Shown here: positions 24,380-31,463 of the stretch, in pieces
Layout of the letters: each line of letters begins with the position of its first letter
How positions within the stretch are numbered: the stretch's first letter is position 1
NCBI GenBank assembly: GCA_017405945.1
Contig: JAFQZL010000055.1
Location: 124,001-188,000, forward strand
Direction of reading: 5' to 3'
DNA from: Acidaminococcaceae bacterium
GTDB taxonomy: Bacteria > Bacillota > Negativicutes > Acidaminococcales > Acidaminococcaceae
Length of the DNA: 64,000 bases
Notes under the pieces: model-generated
What the model was told of the DNA's origin: nothing
The model's database searches: none
What the model saw: only the letters and a program-made list of their open reading frames with translations
Made by a program: the position numbers and the translations under genes

Positions 24380-25240
24380 ATGAAGCTGACTGAAACAGGG
24401 TATGCCAAGATCAATCTGGGGCTTGATATATTGGGGCTGCGTCCGGACAAGTACCACGAAGTGGCCATGGTGATGCAGACCGTCAGCCTGGCGGATACGG
24501 TAACCTTTACGGAAAGTCCGGAACTGAAAGTGACCACGGATTTGCCCGGGCTGGAGGGGGGACCTTCCAACCTGGCCTGGAAGGCTGCGGTGCTTATGGG
24601 GGAGTACGCCCACCGGGAGCCGCGGGTGCATATCCATATAGAGAAGAAAGTGTTCCTGGCGGCCGGACTGGCCGGGGGAAGCACAGACGCCGCCGCGGTG
24701 TTGCGGGGCCTGAACCGGTTCTGGGAACTGGACCTGTCCGGTGAAAAATTGGAGCGGCTGGGCGCGAAGCTGGGTTCGGATGTTCCCTTCTGCGTAGCGG
24801 GGGGAACTGCGCTGGCAACCGGCCGGGGAGAAATACTAACCCCGCTGCCGGATTTACCGCCGCTGTGCATGGTATTGGCAAAACCGGCCCTGGAAATTTC
24901 CACGCCCTGGGCGTACCGGGAGTTTGACAAGCAGAAAAATGTGGTCCATCCGGATATCGAAGGGATGGCGCAGGCGGTACGGGACGGTGACGTACAGGGT
25001 GTGCTGCGCCGTTGCAGCAACGTGCTGGAGCCGGTGACGGCAGGCGCTCATCCGGAAATCGGGGAGATTCAGCGGCAGATGCTGGAAAACGGGGCGGAGC
25101 CTGCCATGATGAGCGGCAGCGGTCCCACGGTTTTCGGAATTGTAAAAGATAAAGAGACCGGCGATAAAATTGCCGGGATACTGCAGGCGCAGCGTCTGGA
25201 AACTGCGGTTGCGTATATGACGGGGAGGAAGAATGTATGA
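24380..25240 (+). CDS. ispE: 4-diphosphocytidyl-2-C-methyl-D-erythritol kinase
   Basis: Fourth-stage enzyme of the non-mevalonate (MEP) isoprenoid pathway; phosphorylates CDP-methylerythritol. GHMP-kinase fold of 286 residues: GYAKINLGLDIL with the catalytic Lys at the N terminus, phosphate-binding loop LAAGLAGGSTDAAAVL (about 94-109), KLGSDVPFCVAGGTALA and C-terminal MMSGSGPTVFGI. ATG 24380 lacks a strong ribosome site (AAGGAAATCG). The stop overlaps the GntR start by 4 bp (ATGA), so the two are co-translated. The order ispE - regulator - glmU - prs - pth is that of Bacillus, where purR occupies the regulator slot. Confidence 0.95.
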   Translation: MKLTETGYAKINLGLDILGLRPDKYHEVAMVMQTVSLADTVTFTESPELKVTTDLPGLEGGPSNLAWKAAVLMGEYAHREPRVHIHIEKKVFLAAGLAGGSTDAAAVLRGLNRFWELDLSGEKLERLGAKLGSDVPFCVAGGTALATGRGEILTPLPDLPPLCMVLAKPALEISTPWAYREFDKQKNVVHPDIEGMAQAVRDGDVQGVLRRCSNVLEPVTAGAHPEIGEIQRQMLENGAEPAMMSGSGPTVFGIVKDKETGDKIAGILQAQRLETAVAYMTGRKNV

Positions 25241-25953
25241 GCGGACATCTGGAACAGATTCGTCTGGACAGTTATAAACCTTTGCGGGAGCTGGTGTGCG
25301 AACACATCAGGGAAGCAATTATCAGCGGCGTCTTCGCGCCGGGGGAACGCCTGATGGAGATCCAGATGGCGGACGAGATGGGCGTAAGCCGCACCCCGGT
25401 CCGGGAAGCGATCCGCAAGCTGGAAATGGAAGGCTTCGTGGTGATGATCCCCCGGCGGGGCACCTATGTTTCCAACATGTCCATCAAGGATATCAACGAT
25501 GTGTACGAGATTCGCATCAGCCTGGATACCCTGGCGGCGGGGCTGGCGGCCGAGCGCATCAGCGACGAGGAGCTGGAAGAACTGCAGCGCCTGCTGGTTA
25601 AGGTGGGCAATGCCATTGAAGAGAATGATATGGCCAAAGTGGTGGAAGCGGATATCGAGTTCCACGATGTGTTATATAAGGCCAGCCGTAACGAACGGCT
25701 GCGCAACATCATCAATAACCTGCGGGAACAGATCACGGTGATCCGGGGCGTATCCATGCGCTATCCGGGGCGCCTGAAAGACACCCAGGAAGAGCATCGC
25801 CGCCTGGTGGAAAGCATTGCGGCCCGTGACGTGGAGAAGAGCCAGGAAGCGGCCCGCATCCATCTGGAAAACGCGGAGCGGACCCTGATGGCTGCCATGT
25901 CGGAGCGGAAGGGCGGCGAGGAATTCCACAATTCCCTTGCGGCTAAAAAGTGA
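25237..25953 (+). CDS. GntR-family regulator with FCD domain
   Basis: Transcription factor of 238 residues. N-terminal winged helix (about 10-75) with ISGVFAPGERLMEIQMADEMGVSRTPVREAIRKLE, the GntR signature, then a helical FCD ligand-binding domain with the metal-site residues Asp and His in EADIEFHDVLYKAS and EHRRLVESIAARD. The family binds small acids or sugar acids and usually represses its own operon or nearby genes. It overlaps ispE by 4 bp. GTATAC palindromes occur ahead of ispE (24285) and pyc (16864); binding there is inferred. It takes the position held by purR in Bacillus, but is unrelated in sequence. Confidence 0.9.
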   Translation: MSGHLEQIRLDSYKPLRELVCEHIREAIISGVFAPGERLMEIQMADEMGVSRTPVREAIRKLEMEGFVVMIPRRGTYVSNMSIKDINDVYEIRISLDTLAAGLAAERISDEELEELQRLLVKVGNAIEENDMAKVVEADIEFHDVLYKASRNERLRNIINNLREQITVIRGVSMRYPGRLKDTQEEHRRLVESIAARDVEKSQEAARIHLENAERTLMAAMSERKGGEEFHNSLAAKK

Positions 25954-25962
25954 CGGAAAACC

Positions 25963-26784
25963 ATGAATACAGAAATGACGAAACCTGGGGAGACGCCGGT
26001 CAGTCGGCGTCTCTTTAAATATGATTTGATCATCCTGGCCGGTGGGGCGGGCACGGTTACCCTGCCGGGGCAGGAGGAACGGGCCAGGGCGCTGGCGGAA
26101 CTGAAGGGCCGGCGTCTGCTCGATTATATCGCGGACGGCGTGCGGGAAAGCTCACGTGTTGCGTCTGTGGTTCTTGTAACCCACAGCGCGCATCTGGAAG
26201 CGTTCCGGCAGGCGGCCGTTCAGGGTCTTCTGTTATGCGCCTGTGACGGCAGCATGGCGGAATGCGCGGCGGCGGCAATCCAAAAACTGCGGGAACAGCC
26301 GGGACATGAAAATATCACAAAGGTTGCGACGGTATGTGACGATCTTCCCTTTCTGACCGGCGCAGCCCTGGACGACTTTATTGCCCGGGCGGAAGAGGCG
26401 GCTGCGGACGGGGTCTACGCCATCGTGCGGAAAGAGGCCTGTCTGCGGGAGTTCCCTTCGTTGCGTCGCACGTTCTTTCATTTAAAAGAAGGCGATTTCA
26501 CCGGCGGCAACGTGTCGCTGGTTTCCGTAAATTTATTTCCGGGCTGTATCGAAAAGATGAAAGAGGTTTTTGCCCTTCGCAAAAATCCTGTGAAACTGGC
26601 AGCCTGGCTGGGGCCGTTCTTTATTCTGAAGATGCTTTTGCACCGGTTGTCCCTTGCGGACGTGGAGAAAAAGGTATCGGAACTGTTCGGTTACCGGGGC
26701 AGGGCCGTCATTACGGATTACGCCTGTATCGGCACGGATCTGGATAAAGCGGAGGAATGGGCGGAAGCGGAAAAGTATTTGTAA
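25963..26784 (+). CDS. MobA-like NTP transferase domain protein
   Basis: A 273-residue protein whose N terminus, LIILAGGAGT, is a degenerate version of the LAGGxGxRMG loop of nucleotidyltransferases; a TVCDDLPFLTG segment near residue 123 corresponds to the metal-binding Asp region (GDxPxL). It lacks the usual Arg-Met-Gly-Lys after the glycine loop, so catalytic activity is uncertain. The C-terminal part has a hydrophobic FFILKMLLHRLS helix and ends in the RAVITDYACIGTDLDKAEEW segment typical of this family. It directly precedes glmU, itself a nucleotidyltransferase, 10 bp after the GntR gene; operon with ispE-gntR is likely. Substrate unknown. The ribosome site before ATG 25963 is weak. Confidence 0.7.
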   Translation: MNTEMTKPGETPVSRRLFKYDLIILAGGAGTVTLPGQEERARALAELKGRRLLDYIADGVRESSRVASVVLVTHSAHLEAFRQAAVQGLLLCACDGSMAECAAAAIQKLREQPGHENITKVATVCDDLPFLTGAALDDFIARAEEAAADGVYAIVRKEACLREFPSLRRTFFHLKEGDFTGGNVSLVSVNLFPGCIEKMKEVFALRKNPVKLAAWLGPFFILKMLLHRLSLADVEKKVSELFGYRGRAVITDYACIGTDLDKAEEWAEAEKYL

Positions 26785-26807
26785 ATCGGATAGTATAGTA
26801 ATATAAT
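26779..26807 (+). promoter_or_regulatory. Promoter upstream of glmU
   Basis: TTGTAA (26779-26784) overlaps the stop of the previous gene; 17-bp spacer; TATAAT (26802-26807). The leader to glmU is about 155 nt and contains the 32-bp tandem repeats. Confidence 0.65.
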
Positions 26808-26854
26808 GAAACAAACAGCTTATGAAACAGATGGCGGATGAACAAACTGCAAAG

Positions 26855-26933
26855 GAAACAAACGGCTGGTGCAACAAACAGCCAGGGAAACAAACGGCTG
26901 GTGCAACAAACAGCCAGGGAAACAAACGGCAGG
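26855..26933 (+). repeat. 32-bp tandem repeat in the glmU leader
   Basis: Two identical 32-bp units (26855-26886, 26887-26918) and a partial third (26919-26933), each starting GAAACAAACGG. Each full unit has GGCTG/CAGCC arms able to form a small hairpin. A further degenerate ACAAACAGCTTATGAAACAGATGG lies upstream in similar A+C-rich sequence. No protein-coding role is evident. Confidence 0.8.
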
Positions 26934-26972
26934 ATACTTTTGTAAGGATACAGACTAAAGGAGAGAATAACG

Positions 26973-27938
26973 ATGGCAAACTTAACGGCTGTAATTCTGG
27001 CGGCAGGCAAAGGCACGCGGATGAAATCCAAACTGCCCAAGGTATTGCATAAAGTAGGCGGGCATCCCATGCTGGAGCATGTGATGGACGCGGCGGAAGC
27101 GGCAGGCTGCCGTGACAACGTGGTCGTGATCGGCCACGGCGCCGAACTGGTGCGGGAACTGGTAGGCAGCCGGGCCCGGATCGCCCTGCAGGCGGAACAG
27201 CTGGGAACCGGCCATGCGGTGTTGCAGGCGGCGGAGACCCTGAAGGATTTTAGCGGCACGGTTATGATCCTGTGCGGCGACACACCGTTACTGGAGGCGG
27301 AAGAGCTGAAGAAGTTCTACGCGGAGCATGTGAAGTCCGGCGCGGCGGCCACCGTAATGTCCGCCATGATGGAAGACCCCTTCGGGTACGGCCGTATCCT
27401 GCGGGACGCCAACGGGGACGTGGCCGGCATTGTGGAACAGAAAGATGCTTCCGAGGAACAGAAGCAGATTAAGGAAATCAATACCGGAAACTATTGTGTG
27501 GAAGCGCCGCTGCTGTTCGAAGTGCTGCGGACGCTGGGCAATAATAACGCCCAGGGTGAGTATTACCTGACGGACGTGCTGGCCAAACTGCGGGCCATGG
27601 GCAAAAAGGTGGGCGGCATGGTCACCGCCGACAGCGAGATGATCATGGGTGTCAACAGCCGCCGCCAGCTGGCCGAGGCGGAGGGCGTCATGCGCCGCCG
27701 CATTCTGGAAAAACTCATGGACGAGGGCGTAACGGTTATGGACCCGGCTTCCACCTTTGTTGAAAAGAGCGTAAAGATCGCGCCGGATACCACCATTTAC
27801 CCGTATACCTGGCTGCAGGGGGAAACCGTGATCGGGGAAGACTGTGAGATCGGGCCCTGCGTGCGCATGGAAAACGTGAAAGTGGCGGACGGATGCCGCT
27901 GCGAATTTACCCATATACATGACTGTGAAGTGAAGTAA
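26973..27938 (+). CDS. glmU: GlmU, short form lacking the acetyltransferase active site
   Basis: UDP-GlcNAc pyrophosphorylase: GlcNAc-1-P + UTP to UDP-GlcNAc. The uridylyltransferase domain (1-230) is intact: LAAGKGTRMKSKLPKVLH, QLGTGHAV, CGDTPLL, FGYGRI, KEINTGNY, GVNSRRQLAEAE. The C-terminal left-handed beta-helix starts normally (MDPASTFVEKSVKI) but stops at residue 321 after about three coils, whereas usual GlmU has about 455 residues. The region with the catalytic His and acetyl-CoA residues is absent. The 151 bp before prs encode nothing resembling it in any frame, so this is not a simple frameshift. GlcN-1-P acetylation must then be done by another protein. AAGGAGAGA precedes ATG 26973. 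Confidence 0.88.
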   Translation: MANLTAVILAAGKGTRMKSKLPKVLHKVGGHPMLEHVMDAAEAAGCRDNVVVIGHGAELVRELVGSRARIALQAEQLGTGHAVLQAAETLKDFSGTVMILCGDTPLLEAEELKKFYAEHVKSGAAATVMSAMMEDPFGYGRILRDANGDVAGIVEQKDASEEQKQIKEINTGNYCVEAPLLFEVLRTLGNNNAQGEYYLTDVLAKLRAMGKKVGGMVTADSEMIMGVNSRRQLAEAEGVMRRRILEKLMDEGVTVMDPASTFVEKSVKIAPDTTIYPYTWLQGETVIGEDCEIGPCVRMENVKVADGCRCEFTHIHDCEVK

Positions 27939-28007
27939 CCGGGAAGCGCGAACTTATCCATAAGAAGTAAAAACCCGATTAACCTGTTTTTTCCTCAATA
28001 AAAATAC

Positions 28008-28037
28008 TTGTGGGAAACAGGGGATTTGGTATATACT
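28008..28037 (+). promoter_or_regulatory. prs promoter
   Basis: TTGTGG (28008-28013), 18-bp spacer, TATACT (28032-28037), in the 150-bp gap after glmU. Confidence 0.5.
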
Positions 28038-28113
28038 AAATAGGGATTTTTAAAAATCAGTAATTTGCGGCAAGTCATTTCAGGAATCCATGGGAGACGG
28101 GGAGGAAGTCCAA

Positions 28114-29070
28114 ATGTTGGCAAATGAAGACAAATTCAGGATTTTTACGGGTAACGCAAATCCGGACCTGGCACGGGAGATCGCGGCGTATCTGGGTACT
28201 ACGCTGGGTGACGCGGTCATCAACCGGTTTAACAACGGTGAAGTGCAGGCAATGATCAATGAAAGCGTTCGCGGCAAAGATGTGTTTATTGTCCAGCCCA
28301 CATGCGGACCTATTGTCAATGACAATGTAATGGAACTGCTGATTATGGCAGACGCCTTCAAACGGGCTTCCGCCAATCATATCATCGCGGTGATTCCCTT
28401 CTACGGGTATGCCCGCCAGGACCGCAAGGCCCGGGGCCGCGAGCCCATTACGGCCAAGCTGATGGCGGATATCCTGCAGTGCGCGGGTATTACCCGCGTG
28501 GTGACCATCGACCTGCATGCGGCCCAGATCCAGGGCTTCTTCAATATCCCGCTGGACCATATGCCGGCAGCTCCCGTACTGGCTGATTACATTAAACAGA
28601 AAAACCTGAAGGACATGATCGTAGTTTCCCCTGACCTGGGTGGCGTAAGCCGTGCCCGTGTCTTCGCGGAACGCCTGAACTGCGGCCTGGCCATTATTGA
28701 TAAACGCCGTCCGGAGCCAGGTGTGGCGGAAGTCATGAACCTCATCGGCAGCGTGGAAGGCAAGACGGCCATCATGGTGGACGATATGGTGGATACGGCA
28801 GGCTCCCTGACCGAGGGCGCCAAGGCGCTGAAGAAGTTTGGGGCCAGGGAAGTCTATGCCTGCTGCACCCATCCTATCCTGACAGCTCCGGCCATAAGCC
28901 GCATTGCTGCTTCGGAGATTACGGAACTGGTTGTGACCAATACCATTCCGCTGGCTCCGGAGAAAAAACACCCCAAGATCAAGGTGCTGTCTATTGCCCC
29001 GATCCTGGCAGAGACCATGCTGCGCATTTTTAACGACTGGTCTGTAAGCCAGCTGTTTGAAGAGGTATAA
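28114..29070 (+). CDS. prs: Ribose-phosphate pyrophosphokinase (PRPP synthetase)
   Basis: Makes PRPP from ribose-5-phosphate and ATP for nucleotide, His and Trp synthesis. 318 residues. Seen: FTGNANPDLAREIA start, NGEVQAMINESVRGKDVFIVQ, FYGYARQDRKARGREPITAKL (ATP-binding flexible region), DLHAAQIQGFF (metal site), DKRRPEPGVAEV, and the PRPP-binding loop VDDMVDTAGSL. ATG 28114 is chosen because GGGGAGGAAG lies 8 bp upstream; ATG 28090 would add eight atypical residues and put the ribosome site within the gene. Downstream glmU-prs order as in Bacillus. Followed by a good terminator. It supplies PRPP to upp at 37 kb. Confidence 0.96.
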   Translation: MLANEDKFRIFTGNANPDLAREIAAYLGTTLGDAVINRFNNGEVQAMINESVRGKDVFIVQPTCGPIVNDNVMELLIMADAFKRASANHIIAVIPFYGYARQDRKARGREPITAKLMADILQCAGITRVVTIDLHAAQIQGFFNIPLDHMPAAPVLADYIKQKNLKDMIVVSPDLGGVSRARVFAERLNCGLAIIDKRRPEPGVAEVMNLIGSVEGKTAIMVDDMVDTAGSLTEGAKALKKFGAREVYACCTHPILTAPAISRIAASEITELVVTNTIPLAPEKKHPKIKVLSIAPILAETMLRIFNDWSVSQLFEEV

Positions 29071-29082
29071 GAGGATTTTATC

Positions 29083-29118
29083 AGGCTCCGTGTCACGGTA
29101 TGCGGAGCCTTTCTTTTA
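29083..29118 (+). terminator. prs terminator
   Basis: GGCTCCG (29084-29090) and CGGAGCC (29103-29109) with a 12-nt loop, followed by TTTCTTTTATTTTT. Confidence 0.8.
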
Positions 29119-29225
29119 TTTTTGGTAAGTAAGGGATTCTGATTAAGGAAACCGTGGTGCATGCGTCTGCGCATTTGTTTCCGTGCAGATGCAGTGACGG
29201 TGTTCCTCTTTAAAGGGTAGTTTTT

Positions 29226-30149
29226 ATGCGAGTGTTATGTATCATGGGGGCCTTTTATCTGGCGGCCCTGGTTTTCCTCTGGGCCGGTCGCCGGGGAAAC
29301 GTGTCCCGGAAGCTGGCTGTAGTTGTTTCTGCAGTCTGCCTGCTGGCAGGTTCCGGCGCGCTGGCGGCGGCCGTGTACCCCTGGGGAAACAGTTATGGGG
29401 TCACCGTGAACCGCCTGCAGGATCTGCCGGGCGGCGTGAAGCCTGTTCCGGGAAACGTGAAGCCTGCGGCTCCGTTGCCGGGGAGCGCAGTGCAAAAGCC
29501 TGCTCAGGTAAGCGGGAAGACTGCTTCTCCGGTTCCGGCGGCAGCCGGATATATGGCCCTGACCTTTGACGACGGGCCCTACCCGCCTTTTACGGACCGC
29601 CTCCTGGATGTACTGAAAGAGAAGAAGGCGCATGCCACGTTCTTTCTGGTGGCGGAACAGGCGCAGCGGCATCCGGAGCTGGTGAAACGCGCTCTGGCCG
29701 AAGGGCATACGGTGGGGCTGCATGCCTTCCGGCACCGGGACTTCCTGAAACTGACGGAAGAAGAAAGACAGAAAGATCTGGCGCTTGGGAAAAAAGTGCT
29801 GTATGAAATTACCGGCAAAGAACCGGTGTACTGGCGGCCGCCCCATGGTTTCCGGGATTTTTCCGTGATGGAAGTGGCTGCCGCGCAAAAACTGACGGTG
29901 GTGAACTGGTCGGTGATCCCCCGGGACTGGACGGGGATCGGCAGACAGGAAATCCGTGACCGGGTGTTGGAGAAGGCGGAAAACGGAGCCATCGTCCTGC
30001 TGCATGACGGGGACAGCCCTTTTTACAAAGCATCCCGCCAGCCGACGGTGGACGCGGCCGGGCTTCTCATTGACAGCCTGCGGGAAAAAGGGTATCATTT
30101 GGTATCGCTGGAAGAATATGTTCAGGCAGAGAAGCGGCCCGGACAGTAA
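29226..30149 (+). CDS. Polysaccharide deacetylase (NodB domain), membrane-anchored
   Basis: Carbohydrate esterase family 4 enzyme, 307 residues, expected to remove N-acetyl groups from peptidoglycan or another surface polysaccharide outside the cytoplasmic membrane. Two N-terminal hydrophobic segments (about 3-15 and 28-52) act as signal anchor, followed by a Pro/Ala/Val/Lys-rich linker of about 45 residues. NodB motifs: motif 1 TFDDGPYPPFT (catalytic and metal Asp), motif 2 HTVGLHAFRHRDF (the metal-site HxxxH pattern HAFRH), motif 3 YWRPPHGFRD, motif 4 in VNWSVIPRDW, motif 5 IVLLHDG. Start ATG 29226 has a poor ribosome site. It lies between prs and pth. Confidence 0.88.
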   Translation: MRVLCIMGAFYLAALVFLWAGRRGNVSRKLAVVVSAVCLLAGSGALAAAVYPWGNSYGVTVNRLQDLPGGVKPVPGNVKPAAPLPGSAVQKPAQVSGKTASPVPAAAGYMALTFDDGPYPPFTDRLLDVLKEKKAHATFFLVAEQAQRHPELVKRALAEGHTVGLHAFRHRDFLKLTEEERQKDLALGKKVLYEITGKEPVYWRPPHGFRDFSVMEVAAAQKLTVVNWSVIPRDWTGIGRQEIRDRVLEKAENGAIVLLHDGDSPFYKASRQPTVDAAGLLIDSLREKGYHLVSLEEYVQAEKRPGQ

Positions 30150-30197
30150 CGCGGAACTACAGCGCGGGATAAGATATAAAGTTTGAGGGATAAACAG

Positions 30198-30881
30198 ATG
30201 AAAATCATAGCAGGACTGGGAAATATAGGAAAAGAATACGATAAGACCCGGCATAATATCGGTTTTATGGTAGCGGACGAACTGGCCCGGCGCTGGAATC
30301 TGGAAGGATGCTGGCGGACAGACCGGAACGCCATGTATGTGGAGTACCGGGCGCTGGAAAAAGTGTTTCTGCTGAAGCCGACAACCTATATGAACTTGAG
30401 CGGCAATGCTGTGGGCCCCTGGGCCCACTTCTTTAATATCGCCCCGGAGGATGTGGCGGTGGTCCATGACGATATGGACCTGCCCCTGGGAACCATCCGG
30501 ATCCGGAAGAACGGTTCCAGCGGCGGGCATAACGGGATCAAATCCATTATCAGCAACCTGGGGACGGACGCCTTTCCCCGTTTCCGGCTGGGCATCGGCC
30601 ATCCGGTCCACGAGCAGCAGGCGGTGATCAGCCACGTGTTGCAGCGTTTTGCCGGGGATGACAGGCAGCTGATTGAAGAAGCGGTGAAAAAAATGGCGGA
30701 CGCTTTGGAGCTGTGGCTGAAAGAAGACGGCGACCTGGATAAGGTGATGCAGCAGTACAACACCAAACCGGCCAAGGCAAAGAAACGAGCGGCGAAAAAA
30801 GCAGAGGAAAAAGCTGCTGAGCAGGAAGTCGCAGAAAATGCTGCTGCAGAAAAGGAAGTTGAAGTCAGTACGACTGAGTGA
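30198..30881 (+). CDS. pth: Peptidyl-tRNA hydrolase with a charged C-terminal tail
   Basis: Releases tRNA from peptidyl-tRNA that drops off ribosomes. Catalytic domain residues 1-190: GLGNIGKEYDKTRHNIGF with catalytic His, KPTTYMNLSG with Asn, VHDDMDLPLG with Asp, SSGGHNGIKSI. The final 38 residues are Lys/Ala/Glu-rich (AKKRAAKKAEEKAAEQEVAEN), with no counterpart in the typical 185-195-residue enzyme; such tails often bind RNA or are disordered. ATG 30198 chosen over an in-frame TTG at 30183 because MKIIAGLGN is the family start. The stop codon TGA lies inside the first bases of structured repeat copy C. Confidence 0.94.
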   Translation: MKIIAGLGNIGKEYDKTRHNIGFMVADELARRWNLEGCWRTDRNAMYVEYRALEKVFLLKPTTYMNLSGNAVGPWAHFFNIAPEDVAVVHDDMDLPLGTIRIRKNGSSGGHNGIKSIISNLGTDAFPRFRLGIGHPVHEQQAVISHVLQRFAGDDRQLIEEAVKKMADALELWLKEDGDLDKVMQQYNTKPAKAKKRAAKKAEEKAAEQEVAENAAAEKEVEVSTTE

Positions 30882-31062
30882 GGCAGGCAGAAAAAGACAT
30901 CGCAAAACGCTCACGGTTTGCTATTCCATGGATTTATTCGCCTGTGGCTTCGGAACTCGGGACTCCGTCCCTCAAACAGCCTCGCCACGACGTCGAATTT
31001 CATCGCATGGAATGACGCAACCCGCTCGAAGTTTTGCTTATGTCTTTCCCTCCCTGCATCAC
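30878..31062 (+). repeat. Structured intergenic repeat, copy C
   Basis: Outer arm GTGAGGCAGG...AAAGACAT (from 30878) pairs with ATGTCTTTCCCTCCCTGC...CAC (to 31062); the next arm GCAAAACGCTCACGG pairs with CCGCTCGAAGTTTTGC in part. Core about 30924-31011 with ATTCG/CGAAT, GTGGC/GCCAC and tip GGGAC-TCC-GTCCC (30959-30971). Overlaps the pth stop codon by three bases and precedes the rpmE promoter. Confidence 0.8.
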
Positions 31063-31096
31063 TTATATTTGTACTAAAATTTTTCAAAACTGCCAC

Positions 31097-31125
31097 TTGC
31101 GCTCTGCAAAAGAGTGTGATATTAT
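31097..31125 (+). promoter_or_regulatory. rpmE promoter
   Basis: TTGCGC (31097-31102), 17-bp spacer, TATTAT (31120-31125), about 55 bp before rpmE. Confidence 0.65.
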
Positions 31126-31181
31126 AGTGAAGCGTTAATGTCGGGAAATATTAATGCAAATAAAAAAAGAGGTGCATAGAA

Positions 31182-31391
31182 ATGAAAGAAAAAATCCATC
31201 CGAAATTTTATACTGACTGCAAAGTAACCTGTGGCTGCGGCAACACCTTCATCACCGGCTCCACCAAACCGGAGCTGCGCGTGGACGTATGCAGCAAATG
31301 CCATCCGTTCTATACCGGCCAGCAGCGCAGCGTAGCCGCCCGCGGCCGTATCGAAAAGTTCAACAAGCGTTACAATGTAGAAAGCAAATAA
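31182..31391 (+). CDS. rpmE: 50S ribosomal protein L31, zinc-binding type
   Basis: Small ribosomal protein of the large subunit, bridging to the 30S head. 69 residues, typical length. The zinc-binding (C+) form is shown by CGCG at 18-21 and [10 protein letters not shown] at about 37-46. AAGAGGTG precedes ATG 31182. It heads the conserved Firmicutes block leading through prfA to the ATP synthase operon. A UUCG-type hairpin follows the stop. Confidence 0.96.
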   Translation: MKEKIHPKFYTDCKVTCGCGNTFITGSTKPELRVDVCSKCHPFYTGQQRSVAARGRIEKFNKRYNVESK

Positions 31392-31403
31392 AAGCAACTC
31401 ACA

Positions 31404-31425
31404 CAGCAGAGCTTCGGCTCTGCTG
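31404..31425 (+). terminator. UUCG-loop hairpin after rpmE
   Basis: CAGCAGAGC-TTCG-GCTCTGCTG, a 9-bp stem, further extended by CAACT/AGTTG outside. T residues downstream are few, so it may be an attenuator, leaving read-through into yqhQ. Confidence 0.55.
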
Positions 31426-31463
31426 TAGTTGTATTCAGACCTTTTTTGACAAAAGTGTAAACT

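Noticed and set aside
26855-26933. CRISPR-like array
   Set aside because: The 32-bp units are directly contiguous with no spacers and there are no cas genes.
26822-27052. Small ORF over the glmU leader repeats
   Set aside because: Runs into glmU in another frame, contains the 32-bp tandem repeat as a Gln/Asn/Thr-rich translation, and has no ribosome site.
27939-28089. Missing half of glmU as a frameshift or pseudogene remnant
   Set aside because: I looked in all frames of this gap for the hexapeptide repeats and acetyltransferase motifs and saw none, so a simple frameshift does not explain the short GlmU.
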